Below are positions 50,734-60,506 of a stretch of 64,000 nucleotides of DNA, one piece after another. The position numbers and the translations under genes are program-made. The notes beneath the pieces are model-generated. The model was not told where the DNA came from, made no database searches, and worked only from the letters and a program-made list of their open reading frames with translations. Every line of letters starts with the position of its first letter. Position 1 is the stretch's first letter. This stretch comes from Tenacibaculum sp. SG-28 (lineage in GTDB: Bacteria; Bacteroidota; Bacteroidia; Flavobacteriales; Flavobacteriaceae): positions 15,386 through 79,385 of the forward strand of contig NZ_MQVY01000003.1 in the NCBI RefSeq assembly GCF_002954385.1. The letters run 5' to 3'.

Positions 50734-51867
50734 ATGCATACCGAACGTCTTACCGAGTTATTACAGCAACTGCAAAAAGCAAGTGAATCTTTTTTAGGAT
50801 ATCCAGTATCTAAAGATTTTAATTACGCTGAATTATATGACTTTTTACAATATCCAATAAATAATTTAGGAGACCCATTTGAGAGCAGCACCTATAAAGT
50901 ACAAACGCATGACATCGAAAAAGAAGTGGTTAACTTTTTCGCAAAACTTTTTAGAGCAAATCCAAACGATTATTGGGGCTACGTAACCAATGGTGGATCC
51001 GAGAGTAATTTATACGGTTTGTATATTGCCCGTGAAATGTATCCAAAAGCCATGGTATACTATTCGGAATCTACACACTACAGTGTAAAAAAGAACATAC
51101 ACTTGTTAAACATCCCTAGTATCGTGATCCGATCACAAGAAAATGGAGAAATAGACTATACCGATTTAGAAGAAACATTGAAATTTAACCGACACAAGCC
51201 TGCTATTATTCTTACTACCTATGGTACAACGATGACGGAAGCAAAAGATGATGTTTCTAAAGTAAAAAAAATACTAAAAAAACTAGCGATACAAGACCAT
51301 TACATTCATTGTGACGGCGCCTTGGCAGGATCTTTTGGTGCGTTTGTAAACCCTAAAATCCCATTCGATTTTATGGATGGTGCAGACAGTATTTCTATTA
51401 GTGGACATAAGTTTATAGGCTCACCAATACCAGCAGGAGTGGTTATCACCAAACGCTCTCTCCGAGATCGAGTTTCTAAAGGTATTTCCTATATAGGATC
51501 GCTGGATACAACTATTACAGGCTCGCGCAACGGACATAGTCCATTATTTCTATGGTATGCCATTCAAAAAATAGGGATACAAGGACTACAAGAACGGTAT
51601 GAGAAAAGTGTAGCGATTGCAAAATATTGCAAGCAAGAATTACTAAAAATTGGCATAAAAGCCTGGTCGAATCCTGGAGCAATTACTGTTGTATTTCCTA
51701 AAATGCCCGACGAAATTAAAAATAAATGGCAATTGGCAACTGAAGAAGATATCACGCACATCATTTGTATGCCAAATGTAACAAAAGAACAAATTGACGC
51801 TTTCATTGCGGATGTAACAAGAATAGACCATTCACGATACCTTGAGGAGGATATCATTTATAATTAA
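50734..51867 (+). CDS. hdc: Pyridoxal-phosphate histidine decarboxylase
   Basis: A 377-residue group II PLP decarboxylase, the length of Morganella-type histidine decarboxylase (about 378), which makes histamine. The PLP-binding lysine is K226 in SISGHKFIGSPIPAGV; H115 (STHYSV) stacks on the cofactor and D194 (HCDGALAG) binds its ring nitrogen. YVTNGGSESNLYGLY, GSRNGHSPLFLW and AITVVFPKMP also fit that enzyme. Serine decarboxylases (plant type) are close relatives, so the substrate should be regarded as probable. It diverges from an Lrp-family gene; no histidine/histamine antiporter is adjacent. Confidence 0.82.
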   Translation: MHTERLTELLQQLQKASESFLGYPVSKDFNYAELYDFLQYPINNLGDPFESSTYKVQTHDIEKEVVNFFAKLFRANPNDYWGYVTNGGSESNLYGLYIAREMYPKAMVYYSESTHYSVKKNIHLLNIPSIVIRSQENGEIDYTDLEETLKFNRHKPAIILTTYGTTMTEAKDDVSKVKKILKKLAIQDHYIHCDGALAGSFGAFVNPKIPFDFMDGADSISISGHKFIGSPIPAGVVITKRSLRDRVSKGISYIGSLDTTITGSRNGHSPLFLWYAIQKIGIQGLQERYEKSVAIAKYCKQELLKIGIKAWSNPGAITVVFPKMPDEIKNKWQLATEEDITHIICMPNVTKEQIDAFIADVTRIDHSRYLEEDIIYN

Positions 51868-51882
51868 TAAAATAGAAATAAT

Positions 51883-51912
51883 AAAAAAGCTTCCAAATCA
51901 GGAAGCTTTTTT
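51883..51912. terminator. Bidirectional terminator between hdc and trxB
   Basis: AAAAAAGCTTCC pairs with GGAAGCTTTTTT around AAATCA, between two convergent genes. Confidence 0.9.
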
Positions 51913-51940
51913 GTTTTATTTTTATACCGATATCCGAGTT

Positions 51941-52885
51941 CTATTCTAGAGCTCCTAAATACCTTTCAGCATCTAGAGCAGCCATACAACCAGTTCCTGC
52001 AGCCGTAACCGCCTGACGATAATCTTTATCTTGCACATCTCCTGCAGCAAAAATTCCAGGAAGATTTGTCTTGGTTGTTTTTCCTTTGGTAATTAGATAC
52101 CCCGTATCATCCATATCTAACATTCCGTGAAATAACTTTGTATTTGGCGTGTGGCCAATAGCTATAAAAACACCTGTTACTGGGATTTCCGACTCTTGTC
52201 CTGTTTGATTATTTACTGTTCGTACACCTTCCACAACGTTACCGCCTAAAACCTCAGCAATCTCTGTATTGTATAACACTTCGATATTTTCGGTTTTATT
52301 TACACGGTGTTGCATAGCTTTGGATGCTCGCATGTAATCCTTACGCACTAGCATCGTTACTTTACTACAAATATTCGCTAGATAAGTTGCTTCCTCAGCA
52401 GCTGTATCTCCCGCTCCTACCACAATAACATCTTGTCCTTTATAGAAGAAACCATCACAGGTAGCACAAGCCGAAACACCACCACCTATTAAACGTTGCT
52501 CACTTTCCAAACCTAGATACTTTGCTGTAGCTCCCGTAGAGATGATAACTGTCTCCGCCTCTAGCTCGGTAGTTTCATCAACAGTAACCTTGTGCAGCCC
52601 TCCAACTTCTTGAGAAAAAGCTACGTTAGTTGCCATTCCAAAACGAACATCTGTTCCAAAACGCTCCGCTTGATTTTTTAAATCATCCATCATTGCAGTT
52701 CCGTCCGTTCCATTAGGGTACCCAGGGAAATTATCTACCTCTGTTGTAGTAGTTAATTGCCCACCCATTTGCATTCCTGTATACATCACTGGCTTCATAT
52801 CTGCTCTTGCAGCATATATCGCAGCAGTATATCCTGCTGGCCCAGAACCGATAATTAAACATTTTATTTTTTCCGCCATTTTCAT
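51941..52885 (-). CDS. trxB: Thioredoxin-disulfide reductase
   Basis: A 314-residue flavoprotein that reduces thioredoxin with NADPH. FAD-binding GSGPAG is at 13-18, the redox-active C140-A-T-C143 in SACATCDGFFY, the NADPH motif VVGAGDTAAEEA follows, and the C-terminal FAD motif is GIFAAGDVQD. ATGs at 52885 and 52879 are both possible starts. It is probably the reductase for the thioredoxin/peroxiredoxin system at 35693-36759. A TACATTTG promoter element lies 17 bp upstream. Confidence 0.95.
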   Translation of the reverse strand: MKMAEKIKCLIIGSGPAGYTAAIYAARADMKPVMYTGMQMGGQLTTTTEVDNFPGYPNGTDGTAMMDDLKNQAERFGTDVRFGMATNVAFSQEVGGLHKVTVDETTELEAETVIISTGATAKYLGLESEQRLIGGGVSACATCDGFFYKGQDVIVVGAGDTAAEEATYLANICSKVTMLVRKDYMRASKAMQHRVNKTENIEVLYNTEIAEVLGGNVVEGVRTVNNQTGQESEIPVTGVFIAIGHTPNTKLFHGMLDMDDTGYLITKGKTTKTNLPGIFAAGDVQDKDYRQAVTAAGTGCMAALDAERYLGALE

Positions 52886-52901
52886 TTTAAATTTAACAGT
52901 A

Positions 52902-52909
52902 CAAATGTA
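52902..52909 (-). promoter_or_regulatory. trxB promoter -7 element
   Basis: TACATTTG on the minus strand matches TAnnTTTG; the leader would be about 10-15 nt. Confidence 0.6.
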
Positions 52910-53020
52910 ATTTATTTTTAGAGGTTTCCAAGATATGGCGATATATTTTGGTTATCTATAGATAGAGAAGTCAAATACTATATTTTTTAACTAAAAAATT
53001 TTATTTATCCTTTTTTTTTA

Positions 53021-53028
53021 TACATTTG
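53021..53028 (+). promoter_or_regulatory. tRNA-Pro promoter -7 element
   Basis: TACATTTG matches TAnnTTTG, 53 bp before tRNA-Pro. Confidence 0.6.
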
Positions 53029-53081
53029 CATTCCCAAATAAAAAGAGATTTTAAGGAAAAAAATTCCTTTAAATTCCAAAT

Positions 53082-53156
53082 CGGGGTGTAGCGTAGCCCG
53101 GTCATCGCGCCTGCTTTGGGAGCAGGAGGTCGCAGGTTCGAATCCTGCCACCCCGA
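53082..53156 (+). tRNA. tRNA-Pro (TGG)
   Basis: A 75-nt cloverleaf with acceptor CGGGGTG/CACCCCG and discriminator A. The anticodon stem CCTGC/GCAGG encloses TTTGGGA, giving anticodon TGG (Pro). The T arm GCAGG-TTCGAAT-CCTGC is intact. It stands alone with its own promoter and terminator. Confidence 0.97.
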
Positions 53157-53157
53157 C

Positions 53158-53190
53158 AAAAGAGTAGTTAAAGTATAACTACTCTTTTTA
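53158..53190 (+). terminator. tRNA-Pro terminator
   Basis: AAAAGAGTAGTTA pairs with TAACTACTCTTTT around AAGTA and ends in a T-rich tract, directly after the tRNA. Confidence 0.9.
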
Positions 53191-53255
53191 TTTTAGATAC
53201 TTTTTCATAACCTTTTCTTAATTTTAAATTACTCTGATATTTGTTTTTTTGTCGG

Positions 53256-54766
53256 TATGGCAAAAAATATTCCTAGTTTTTACATTGTGTTTCCCTTTTG
53301 TAATCATAAGTGCGACAGTGCACTCTCCAAACTCTAATCAGCTAAATGACAGTCTAGCGTACAAAAACTATGCACTTGGTAATCTTTATGTAAAGAATCA
53401 TTTACACGCGAAGGCGATACAATATTATACAAATGCAATAACTGCCACTACCGTCGACACTTTTCATATTAATATCAAAAATGCTATTGGCAATATCTAC
53501 CTAGACCTTGAAAATTATCCTATTGCGGAAAAGTACATTAACGAGGCACTAATTCTTGGCGAAAAGGAAACTTATGAATCTGGTATGGCAAATTCTTATT
53601 TATTACTAGGCGCAAGCAAGGAAAAACAAGGCCGATACCTAGAAGCTATTAAAAATCAAGAAAAAGCATTACAATGGTACACTAAGATGCAAGATAAAAT
53701 TGGTGTAGCAAATAGTAAAATAAATATTGGTAGTATTTATGAAGATTTAAATCAGTTTGATAAAGCCTATAACTACTTTTTGGAAGCCTATGCTATTTTA
53801 AAAAACACCCAAACAGCCGAGGAGTGCGATGTTTTAAATAACTTAGGAGATGTCTATAGAAAGAGAGGTGATATTCAAGCTGCTATCAGCTACACAAACC
53901 ATTCCTTGGATATCGCAAAGGCACTAGAGAATAGCAATCTTATAGAGAGCGCATACAAAGATCTTTCTAAAGCATATTTTGACTTAGAAGAATACAGAAA
54001 GGCCTATGAATATAGAGTGAAATCAGAAATTTACAAGGAGATCACTACAAACAAACAAAATACAAAGCAACTGAATTTTTTGCTAGCCAATTACGATTCA
54101 AATACAAAAGAAGCGGAAATTAAACTCTTAAAAGAATCTAACAAACTCAAAAAAACACATCAAAATATTTTAATTGCTTTACTAATCGTGTTACTCTCTT
54201 ATAGTATTGTTGCCCGATATATATTCCAAAAAAAACGTAAGGCTAAATTAAAAATACAGCAATATAAAGAGCAAATACTAAAGTCGGAATTAGAACAAAA
54301 ACAAGTACAACAAACAATTTTAGAACGAGATATAAAATCAAAAACAGCATCGTTATCCAAATACAGTCTTCACTTATCGCAAAAAAACACGATGCTGCAA
54401 GAAATTTCATCAAATCTAAATCATATTTCTAAACGAAAAAACATTGATGTTCACAAAAAAATTACCGAAGTATACAAAGAGATAGACTTCCATCTAAAAC
54501 AAGATAATGAATGGGAAGATTTCAATACTTTATTTAAAGACATTCATCCTGACTTCACAATTAATCTTCAAAAAGCAACATCCCAAAAACTATCTCCTTC
54601 AGAATTAAAATTAAGCATGTTACTCCGACTAAATTTAAGTTCAAAAGAAATTGCAACAATTTTAAGAGTCACACCAGATAGCATACGAGTGGCTAGATAT
54701 AGATTACGAAAAAAACTTCCCATACATCCAAGAGAAGAACTGGTAAATTTCATGCACAATTTCTAA
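53256..54766 (+). CDS. TPR sensor with C-terminal LuxR-type helix-turn-helix (frameshift near the start)
   Basis: A signal-anchored regulator common in Flavobacteriia. It has an N-terminal signal-like helix, tetratricopeptide repeats (about 30-290; AEKYINEALILGEKE, AIKNQEKALQWYTKMQDKIG, AYNYFLEAYAILKNTQ), a membrane helix (about 305-323), a coiled coil (about 325-390) and a helix-turn-helix (LRLNLSSKEIATILRVTPDS, then RVARYRLRKKL). In the open frame the only start is TTG at 53249. Adding one A to the run 53262-53267 gives an ATG start at 53256 and MAKKIFLVFTLCFPFVIIS. It lies just before a TonB receptor and phytase, and may control them. Confidence 0.82.
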
Positions 54767-54806
54767 ATATTCAGAAATAGTTATTGCAATGTAAAAGAAG
54801 TATTAA

Positions 54807-54846
54807 TGTTGCCTTGATGTTGCCTAAAATTTGCCTTTTTGTTGCT
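54807..54846 (+). promoter_or_regulatory. Four tandem 7-bp repeats with 4-bp spacers, PHO-box-like
   Basis: TGTTGCC-TTGA-TGTTGCC-TAAA-ATTTGCC-TTTT-TGTTGCT: four direct repeats at an exact 11-bp period, starting at 54807, 54818, 54829 and 54840. PHO boxes bound by PhoB have the same 7+4 layout (CTGTCAT-like units). The array covers about -84 to -45 relative to the TonB receptor promoter, the place for an activator. PhoB binding is an inference from the layout and the phytase downstream; the TPR-LuxR regulator is the alternative. Confidence 0.55.
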
Positions 54847-54878
54847 GTAAAAAAAAGGCTTTTAGACAAGGCCAATAC

Positions 54879-54886
54879 TAGTTTTG
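54879..54886 (+). promoter_or_regulatory. TonB receptor-phytase operon promoter -7 element
   Basis: TAGTTTTG matches TAnnTTTG, 23 bp before the ATG. The absence of a good -33 TTG fits an activator-dependent promoter. Confidence 0.55.
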
Positions 54887-54909
54887 CCCTGAAAACAAAA
54901 CCAAAATAA

Positions 54910-57772
54910 ATGACACATTTAAAATTTTTAAAAACACTATTTGTAACAGTATTTTTATGTTTGTACTGTGCAAGCACCAATGCCCAGACTGGGGTACTTA
55001 AGGGTATTATTTCTGATGAAAGCGGTTTGTATTTGCCGGGTGCAATAATTACCATTGATGCTACAAATAAAAGAACTACCACTGACTTTAATGGTCAATT
55101 TACCATCGTAAATGTACCAACTGGTACACAAGAGATTACCATTACTTTTATTGGGTATGCGGTGAATAAGCAAAAAGTAACCATCAATGCCAACGCTACA
55201 ACAAGCATTAATGTTGCGATGATCCCGAAAACAAATCTTCTCGATGAAGTTACTATCGCAACCAGAATTGGAGGAGAAACAAAGGCTTTGAACAAGCAAC
55301 GATCTAACACTAACATTACTAACGTTATCTCTACGGATCAAATTGGTAAATTTCCAGATGCCAACATTGGAGATGCTATCAAACGTGTTCCGGGTATCAC
55401 AATGCAAGTAGACCAAGGGGAGGCAAGAAATGTTATTATTCGAGGTTTATCACCACAGCTAAACTCGGTAACACTAAACGGAAGTAGAATACCCTCCGCA
55501 GAAGGAGACAATAGAAATATTCAAATGGATTTAATCCCATCGGATATGATTCAAACTATTGAGGTAAACAAGGCTGTTACTCCCGACATGGATGGCGATG
55601 CTTAGGAGGTTCGGTGAATCTTATTACCAGAACTGCCCCTTTAAACTTTAGACTGTCTGCTACCGCTGGTTCGGGAATCAACTTTATTAATGATAAAAGA
55701 ATTCTAAATGGATCTTTTTTAGTAGGAGATCGTTCTGAAAATAAAAAGTTCGGTTGGATGATAGCTGCGTCTATTAACGATAGTGATTTTGGCTCTCACA
55801 ATATTGAAGCAGATTGGGACACTGAATTTGAATACAATAACGGAACAGATACTGAAAAAATAGAGGTAAACCCATTTGTTAAGGAATTTCAACAACGTGA
55901 TTATGTGGTACAGCGCGTTCGAAGAAGTTTCTCTGCTAACTTTGATTACCAATTAAACGATAATAACACCCTATATTTCAAGTCTATGTATAACTGGAGG
56001 ATGATAGGGAAAATCGTTTTAGAGGCACTTACGAACTTCTTGACGGAGACGACATCAACATGGATGATTTCACCATAACCAATAACACGCCAGTTCGTTT
56101 CCCTGTAGAGGTAAAAAGAGAAACTAAAGGCGGTATAAACAACAATAGAAATAAGAACAAAAGACTAGAAGACCAAAGAATGCAAAACTATACACTTGGT
56201 GGTGATCATTTATTTGGAAAAGTGAAAGCCGACTGGATTGCTTCTTATTCTAAGGCATCGGAAGAGCGTTTAAACGAGAGATATATTACCTTTAAATCGG
56301 AATACATCATCAATAATGATATTTCCAGCTCAAGATTCCCATTATTTACTGCCGAAAACCCAGCAGATACTGATAATTTGCAAAATTTTGAATACGACGA
56401 AGTGACCGAGGAAAATCAATATACAGACGAAGAAGATTTTAACATCTTTACTAACTTTCAACTACCAGCTACTTTGTTCCATAGCGAAGACGGTTTTGTT
56501 AAATTTGGTTTTAGAACACGTCTTAAAGAGAAAAAGCGTAACAATATTTTCTATGAATATGATTTAGAAGACGCTTATCCTACCATGGCAGATGTTACCA
56601 CAAGAGACATAACAAACCCTAATTATTTAGCAGGTAGTCAGTACAAAGCTGGTCTTTTCACCTCGGAGGAATGGTTAGGAAACTTAACATTAAACTCTTC
56701 GGTTCCTAGAGAACTAGTATATGATGAGTACTTAGGCGGTAACTACAATACTAAAGAAAATGTTTACGCTGGATACATTATGACCGAACAAAAAGTTTCT
56801 TCTAATTTTTCTGTTTTGGCCGGTTTACGAATCGAAAACACACAAATCAGTTCTACCGGAAATACCGTTAACTATGATGAAGATGGTAACTATGTAGATT
56901 ACCAACAAACTACTGTAGAGAATAATTATACGAACTACTTACCCGGAGTACATTTAAAATACAATTTTAATAAAAACTCTATTCTTAGATTTGCATATAC
57001 AAATACCATAGCACGTCCTAACTATATTGATTTAGTTCCATACAAAAACATTATTAGAGAAGACGAGGAGATTGAGGTTGGTAATCCTGATCTAAACCCA
57101 GCAAAATCGATGAACTTTGACTTAATGGGAGAACATTACTTTTCTACTATAGGAATAATCTCTGCAGGTGCATTCTATAAAAGTATTTCAGATTTCGCAT
57201 ACACCTATATTAGCGAAGCAGAAGATAACAGTTATGGTACGGATACCGAAGGATACGAGGTTAAAAGACCAGAAAACGGAGATGACGCCTATGTTTTCGG
57301 AATAGAATTTGCTTTTCAGAGAAAGTTAACTTTCCTTCCAGGATTTGCAAAAAACTTTAATGTGTATCTAAACTACACCTATTTAACTTCAGAGGCAGAC
57401 GGCATCAATAACGAAGACGGTGACGAAAGAACAAACATGACCTTACCTAACACAGCTCCAAATATGTTTAACGGATCTTTAGGGTATGACGATGGCAGGT
57501 TTACTGCAAGAATTTCGGCTAATTTTTCAGATGCATACATCGATGAAATTGGTAAGGACGAATTCAATGATCGTTACTATGACGAGCAATTCTTCTTAGA
57601 TTTAAATGTTGGCTATGCTATCACAAAGAACTTAAGGGTGTATGCAGATTTCACCAATTTAACAGACCAACCGTTGCGATACTATCAAGGACAAAAAGAC
57701 AGAACCATGCAAATGGAATATTATGGAAGAAGATTAACATTTGGCCTTAAGTATGATCTATTTAAAAAGTAA
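54910..57772 (+). CDS. TonB-dependent receptor (two apparent frameshifts)
   Basis: An outer-membrane transporter. It has a signal peptide (to about residue 25, TNAQ), a carboxypeptidase-D-like regulatory domain (about 28-105; GVLKGIISDESGLYLPGA), a plug domain (FPDANIGDAIKRVPGITMQ, IRGLSPQLNSVTLNGSRIPS) and a 22-strand beta-barrel ending in YGRRLTFGLKYDLFKK. Breaks: near 55602 (one T missing; restores MDGDALGGSVNLITR) and 55999-56000 (one G missing; restores NWRDDRENRFRGTYELLDG). Repaired length is 954 residues. No SusD partner follows. The phytase gene starts 4 bp after the stop, so phytate or its products are the likely ligand. Confidence 0.9.
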
Positions 57773-57776
57773 ACCA

Positions 57777-58799
57777 ATGAAAGTTATAAAATTAAGCATA
57801 GCGATAGGTTGTAGTCTTTTACTATTCATATCGTGTAAAGAAACAAGTAAACTACCCGTTATTAAGGCAGATATAATCACAGAAAAAACACCAAATGACA
57901 GTGATGATCCTGCCATATGGGTAAACCCAAATGACCCTACAAAAAGTATCATCTTTGGAACCGATAAAGAATCGGAAGGGGGAATTTATGCCTTTGATTT
58001 GAATGGAAAAATACTACCCGAAAAAAGTATCAAAAATATAAAACGTCCTAACAATGTTGATGTAGCCTATGGCTTTAGGCTTAGCGATAGTACCAAAACA
58101 GACGTTGTCGTTTTCACCGAAAGAGAAAAGCAACAAATTAGAATGTATAGCGTCCCCGATATGCAACCATTAGACAATGGTGGTTTCAAGGTCTTTGAAG
58201 ATGCAACAGAACCCGAGCACAACCTACCGATGGGAGTTGCCCTTTACACCTCTCCAAATTCTGGGAAACTTTACGCTATTGTTGGAAGAAAAACTGGCCC
58301 GAAAGACAACTATCTATACCAATACGAAATAGGATACAATGGAAATAGCGCAACTGCATCCTTAGTTCGAAAATTCGGAAAGTTTAGCGAAAAAAAAGAA
58401 ATAGAAGCCATTGCTGTTGATAATGAACTCGGGTTTATTTATTATTCAGATGAGCAACACGGAGTACGTAAGTATTTTGCGGAGCCATCGAAAGGTAATC
58501 AGGAGATTGCCATTTTTGGAACTGATAAATTTAAAGAAGACATTGAGGGAATTGCTATTGCGAAGACAGAAAATGACAATGGATATATTCTAATTTCCAA
58601 TCAGCAACAAGGAGAATTCAACATATTTGATAGAAAAACCAATGCATTTATCAAAGCAGTAAATCTCGGAACAACCGAAACAGATGGTTGTGATGCAACA
58701 ACTGTAAATTTAGGAGCAAAATTTCCAAACGGTCTTTTTGTTGCCATGAATGACAACAAAGATTTCTATTTCTACGACTTACAAAAAATAGTACCATAA
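57777..58799 (+). CDS. Beta-propeller phytase, lipoprotein
   Basis: A 340-residue secreted phytase that releases phosphate from myo-inositol hexakisphosphate. The N-terminus is a lipoprotein signal (LLLFISCKETS, Cys at about residue 20), so it is probably anchored to the outer membrane. Phytase segments include TPNDSDDPAIWVNPNDPTKS, GTDKESEGGIYAFDLNGK, RPNNVDVAYGF, GKFSEKKEIEAIAVDNELGF, YYSDEQHGVRKY and TDGCDATTVNLG; acidic residues in them bind Ca2+ in this family. The start at 57777 was chosen because the signal peptide begins there, 4 bp after the TonB receptor stop. Confidence 0.88.
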   Translation: MKVIKLSIAIGCSLLLFISCKETSKLPVIKADIITEKTPNDSDDPAIWVNPNDPTKSIIFGTDKESEGGIYAFDLNGKILPEKSIKNIKRPNNVDVAYGFRLSDSTKTDVVVFTEREKQQIRMYSVPDMQPLDNGGFKVFEDATEPEHNLPMGVALYTSPNSGKLYAIVGRKTGPKDNYLYQYEIGYNGNSATASLVRKFGKFSEKKEIEAIAVDNELGFIYYSDEQHGVRKYFAEPSKGNQEIAIFGTDKFKEDIEGIAIAKTENDNGYILISNQQQGEFNIFDRKTNAFIKAVNLGTTETDGCDATTVNLGAKFPNGLFVAMNDNKDFYFYDLQKIVP

Positions 58800-58922
58800 T
58801 TTTATACGAATTCTGTTTATCTAAAATAGGGTTAGTTCGAAAGAGCTAGCCTTATTTGCTCTTACAATGGTTTCTTCTTTTAAGTTTTACGAAATCCCAT
58901 AAGTTTTAGTAACTTCGTAACT

Positions 58923-59537
58923 ATGGAATTACTATTTATTGGCTTAGCAATCGGAGCAATTATTTCTTTTTTTGTATTTAAAAAATATACTTCTTTTAAC
59001 AGAAAAAACATAACTGAAAAACAATCTGTTGTTTTATTGGATAAAATACGAAAGGTTTCCAAACTTATTACTGTCGAGGGAGAATTTGCAGAAATATACC
59101 ACCATGAAAACTCCAAAGAAAAGTTACTGGGCTTAATCACTAGTAAAAAGAAAGCGATAATAATAATTAATGCAAAAGTGCATATAGGTTTCGATTTTAG
59201 AAAAATAAAAATGCAAGCCGACACCAAATCAAAGACCATAATTTTATCTGCATTTCCGCAGCCAGAAATATTTTCGGTAGAGCCAAACATCAAGTTTTAC
59301 GATATCCAAAATGGACTTCTCAACAAGTTTAATTCGGAAGATTTAACCAAAGTGAATGCAGAAGCGAAAGAACATATTATCGATAAGGTTCCTGAGAGTA
59401 ATTTGATGCAAACTGCAAATAAAGAAGCTTTGGAAGCACTTGAATTGATGCATAATTTGGTAGAAACTATCGGTTGGAAATTGGACACCACCGCACTAAA
59501 ATTACCAGAAAGACCAGTTGCAAAAATTGAAGCATGA
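58923..59537 (+). CDS. DUF4230 domain-containing protein
   Basis: A 204-residue protein with one N-terminal membrane helix (about 4-20) and a DUF4230-like domain (about 40-190; LITVEGEFAEIYHH, KKAIIIINAKVHIGFDFRKI, KTIILSAFPQPEIFSVEPNI). The function of the family is unknown; the helix suggests an inner-membrane anchor. Its last four bases (ATGA) overlap the start of the YjbR gene, so they are translated together. Confidence 0.85.
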   Translation: MELLFIGLAIGAIISFFVFKKYTSFNRKNITEKQSVVLLDKIRKVSKLITVEGEFAEIYHHENSKEKLLGLITSKKKAIIIINAKVHIGFDFRKIKMQADTKSKTIILSAFPQPEIFSVEPNIKFYDIQNGLLNKFNSEDLTKVNAEAKEHIIDKVPESNLMQTANKEALEALELMHNLVETIGWKLDTTALKLPERPVAKIEA

Positions 59538-59902
59538 ATATAGAGGAACTTCACCAATATTGCAGCAACAAAAAAGGTGTTACAGAGCATTTTCCTTTCG
59601 ATGAAGTAACCCTAGTTTTTAAAGTAAAAGGAAAGATGTTTGCCTTAATAAATTTAGAAAAATGGGAACGCGGTGAAACCGTTATTAATGTAAAATGCAA
59701 ACCAACCTGGTCGGAAGAATTACGAGAAGAATACGAGGGTGTAAACCCAGGTTTTCACATGAATAAAAAACACTGGAATTCACTCACTATTAACTGTGAT
59801 ATTCCTGAAAATTTAGTATTGCGCTTGATCAATCATTCTTACGATTTAGTGGTGAAAAAATTACCAAAAAAACTGAAAGAGGAATTGAAGGAAATGGAAT
59901 AA
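59534..59902 (+). CDS. MmcQ/YjbR family protein
   Basis: A 122-residue protein of the YjbR fold, often annotated as DNA-binding. Typical segments are MNIEELHQYCSNKKGVTEHF, PFDEVTLVFKVKGKMFALIN and FHMNKKHWNSLTINCDIPEN. No nucleic-acid-binding motif is obvious, and the role is uncertain. It overlaps the DUF4230 gene by 4 bp and precedes the cyclo-ligase gene by 14 bp, suggesting a three-gene operon. Confidence 0.9.
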   Translation: MNIEELHQYCSNKKGVTEHFPFDEVTLVFKVKGKMFALINLEKWERGETVINVKCKPTWSEELREEYEGVNPGFHMNKKHWNSLTINCDIPENLVLRLINHSYDLVVKKLPKKLKEELKEME

Positions 59903-59916
59903 CATATGGCTATTTT

Positions 59917-60466
59917 ATGAAAAAAAAAAGTACTTCGAGATCATTACAAACAGAAAAGAAATACCTTAACGGAGGAAGCGATACGAACTTACCAAAAAAA
60001 TATATACGACCAAGTAAGCGCTTTAGAAATCGAAAAGGTTACAAATATTCATGTATTTATTTCTTTAAAAAAATTTAAAGAAATAGATACGCAACCTATC
60101 ATAGATTTTTTTCGATTACAAAAAAAACAGATTGTCGTAAGTAAATGTAATTTTGAAAACAACACATTATCCCATTACATACTACAACCTACTACCAATT
60201 TAAAAGCTAATAAATACGGGGTATTAGAACCCTATGATGCAGAGGAGTTAGAGGTACAAAAAATAGATATGGTATTTGTTCCATTGCTAATTTCCGATCG
60301 CAATCAATATCGTGTTGGTTACGGAAAAGGCTACTATGATCGATTTTTAGGCGAATGTAGAAAAGATGTCGTTAAAATCGGTATTAATTATTTTCCTCCA
60401 ATACCGCATATAGAAGACCTGAACCAGTTCGATGTTCCTTTAGATTTTGTAATCTACCCAAAATAA
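59917..60466 (+). CDS. 5-formyltetrahydrofolate cyclo-ligase (frame break in a poly-A run at codon 2)
   Basis: The enzyme turns 5-formyl-THF into 5,10-methenyl-THF with ATP. The C-terminal part shows DMVFVPLLISDRNQYRVGYG and the GYGKGYYDRFL ATP-binding signature. The ATG at 59917 is followed by ten A residues (59920-59929) and then VLRDHYKQKRNTLTEEAIRT in another frame. Nine A residues would give MKKKVLRDHYKQKRNTL and a 182-residue protein, twelve would give 183. There is no in-frame start upstream of 60269, because a TGA lies at 59918-59920. Unlike the other breaks this needs -1 or +2 bases, so slippage at the A run is an alternative to a sequencing error. Confidence 0.83.
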
Positions 60467-60488
60467 AACCTGCCAATTGGCAGGTTTT
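60465..60488. terminator. Bidirectional terminator between the cyclo-ligase and rho
   Basis: A perfect 24-bp palindrome made of AAAACCTGCCAA and TTGGCAGGTTTT, with AATT as loop. It overlaps the cyclo-ligase stop and lies 19 bp after the rho stop on the other strand. Confidence 0.9.
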
Positions 60489-60506
60489 ATTGTAATGTTT
60501 CTTGTG

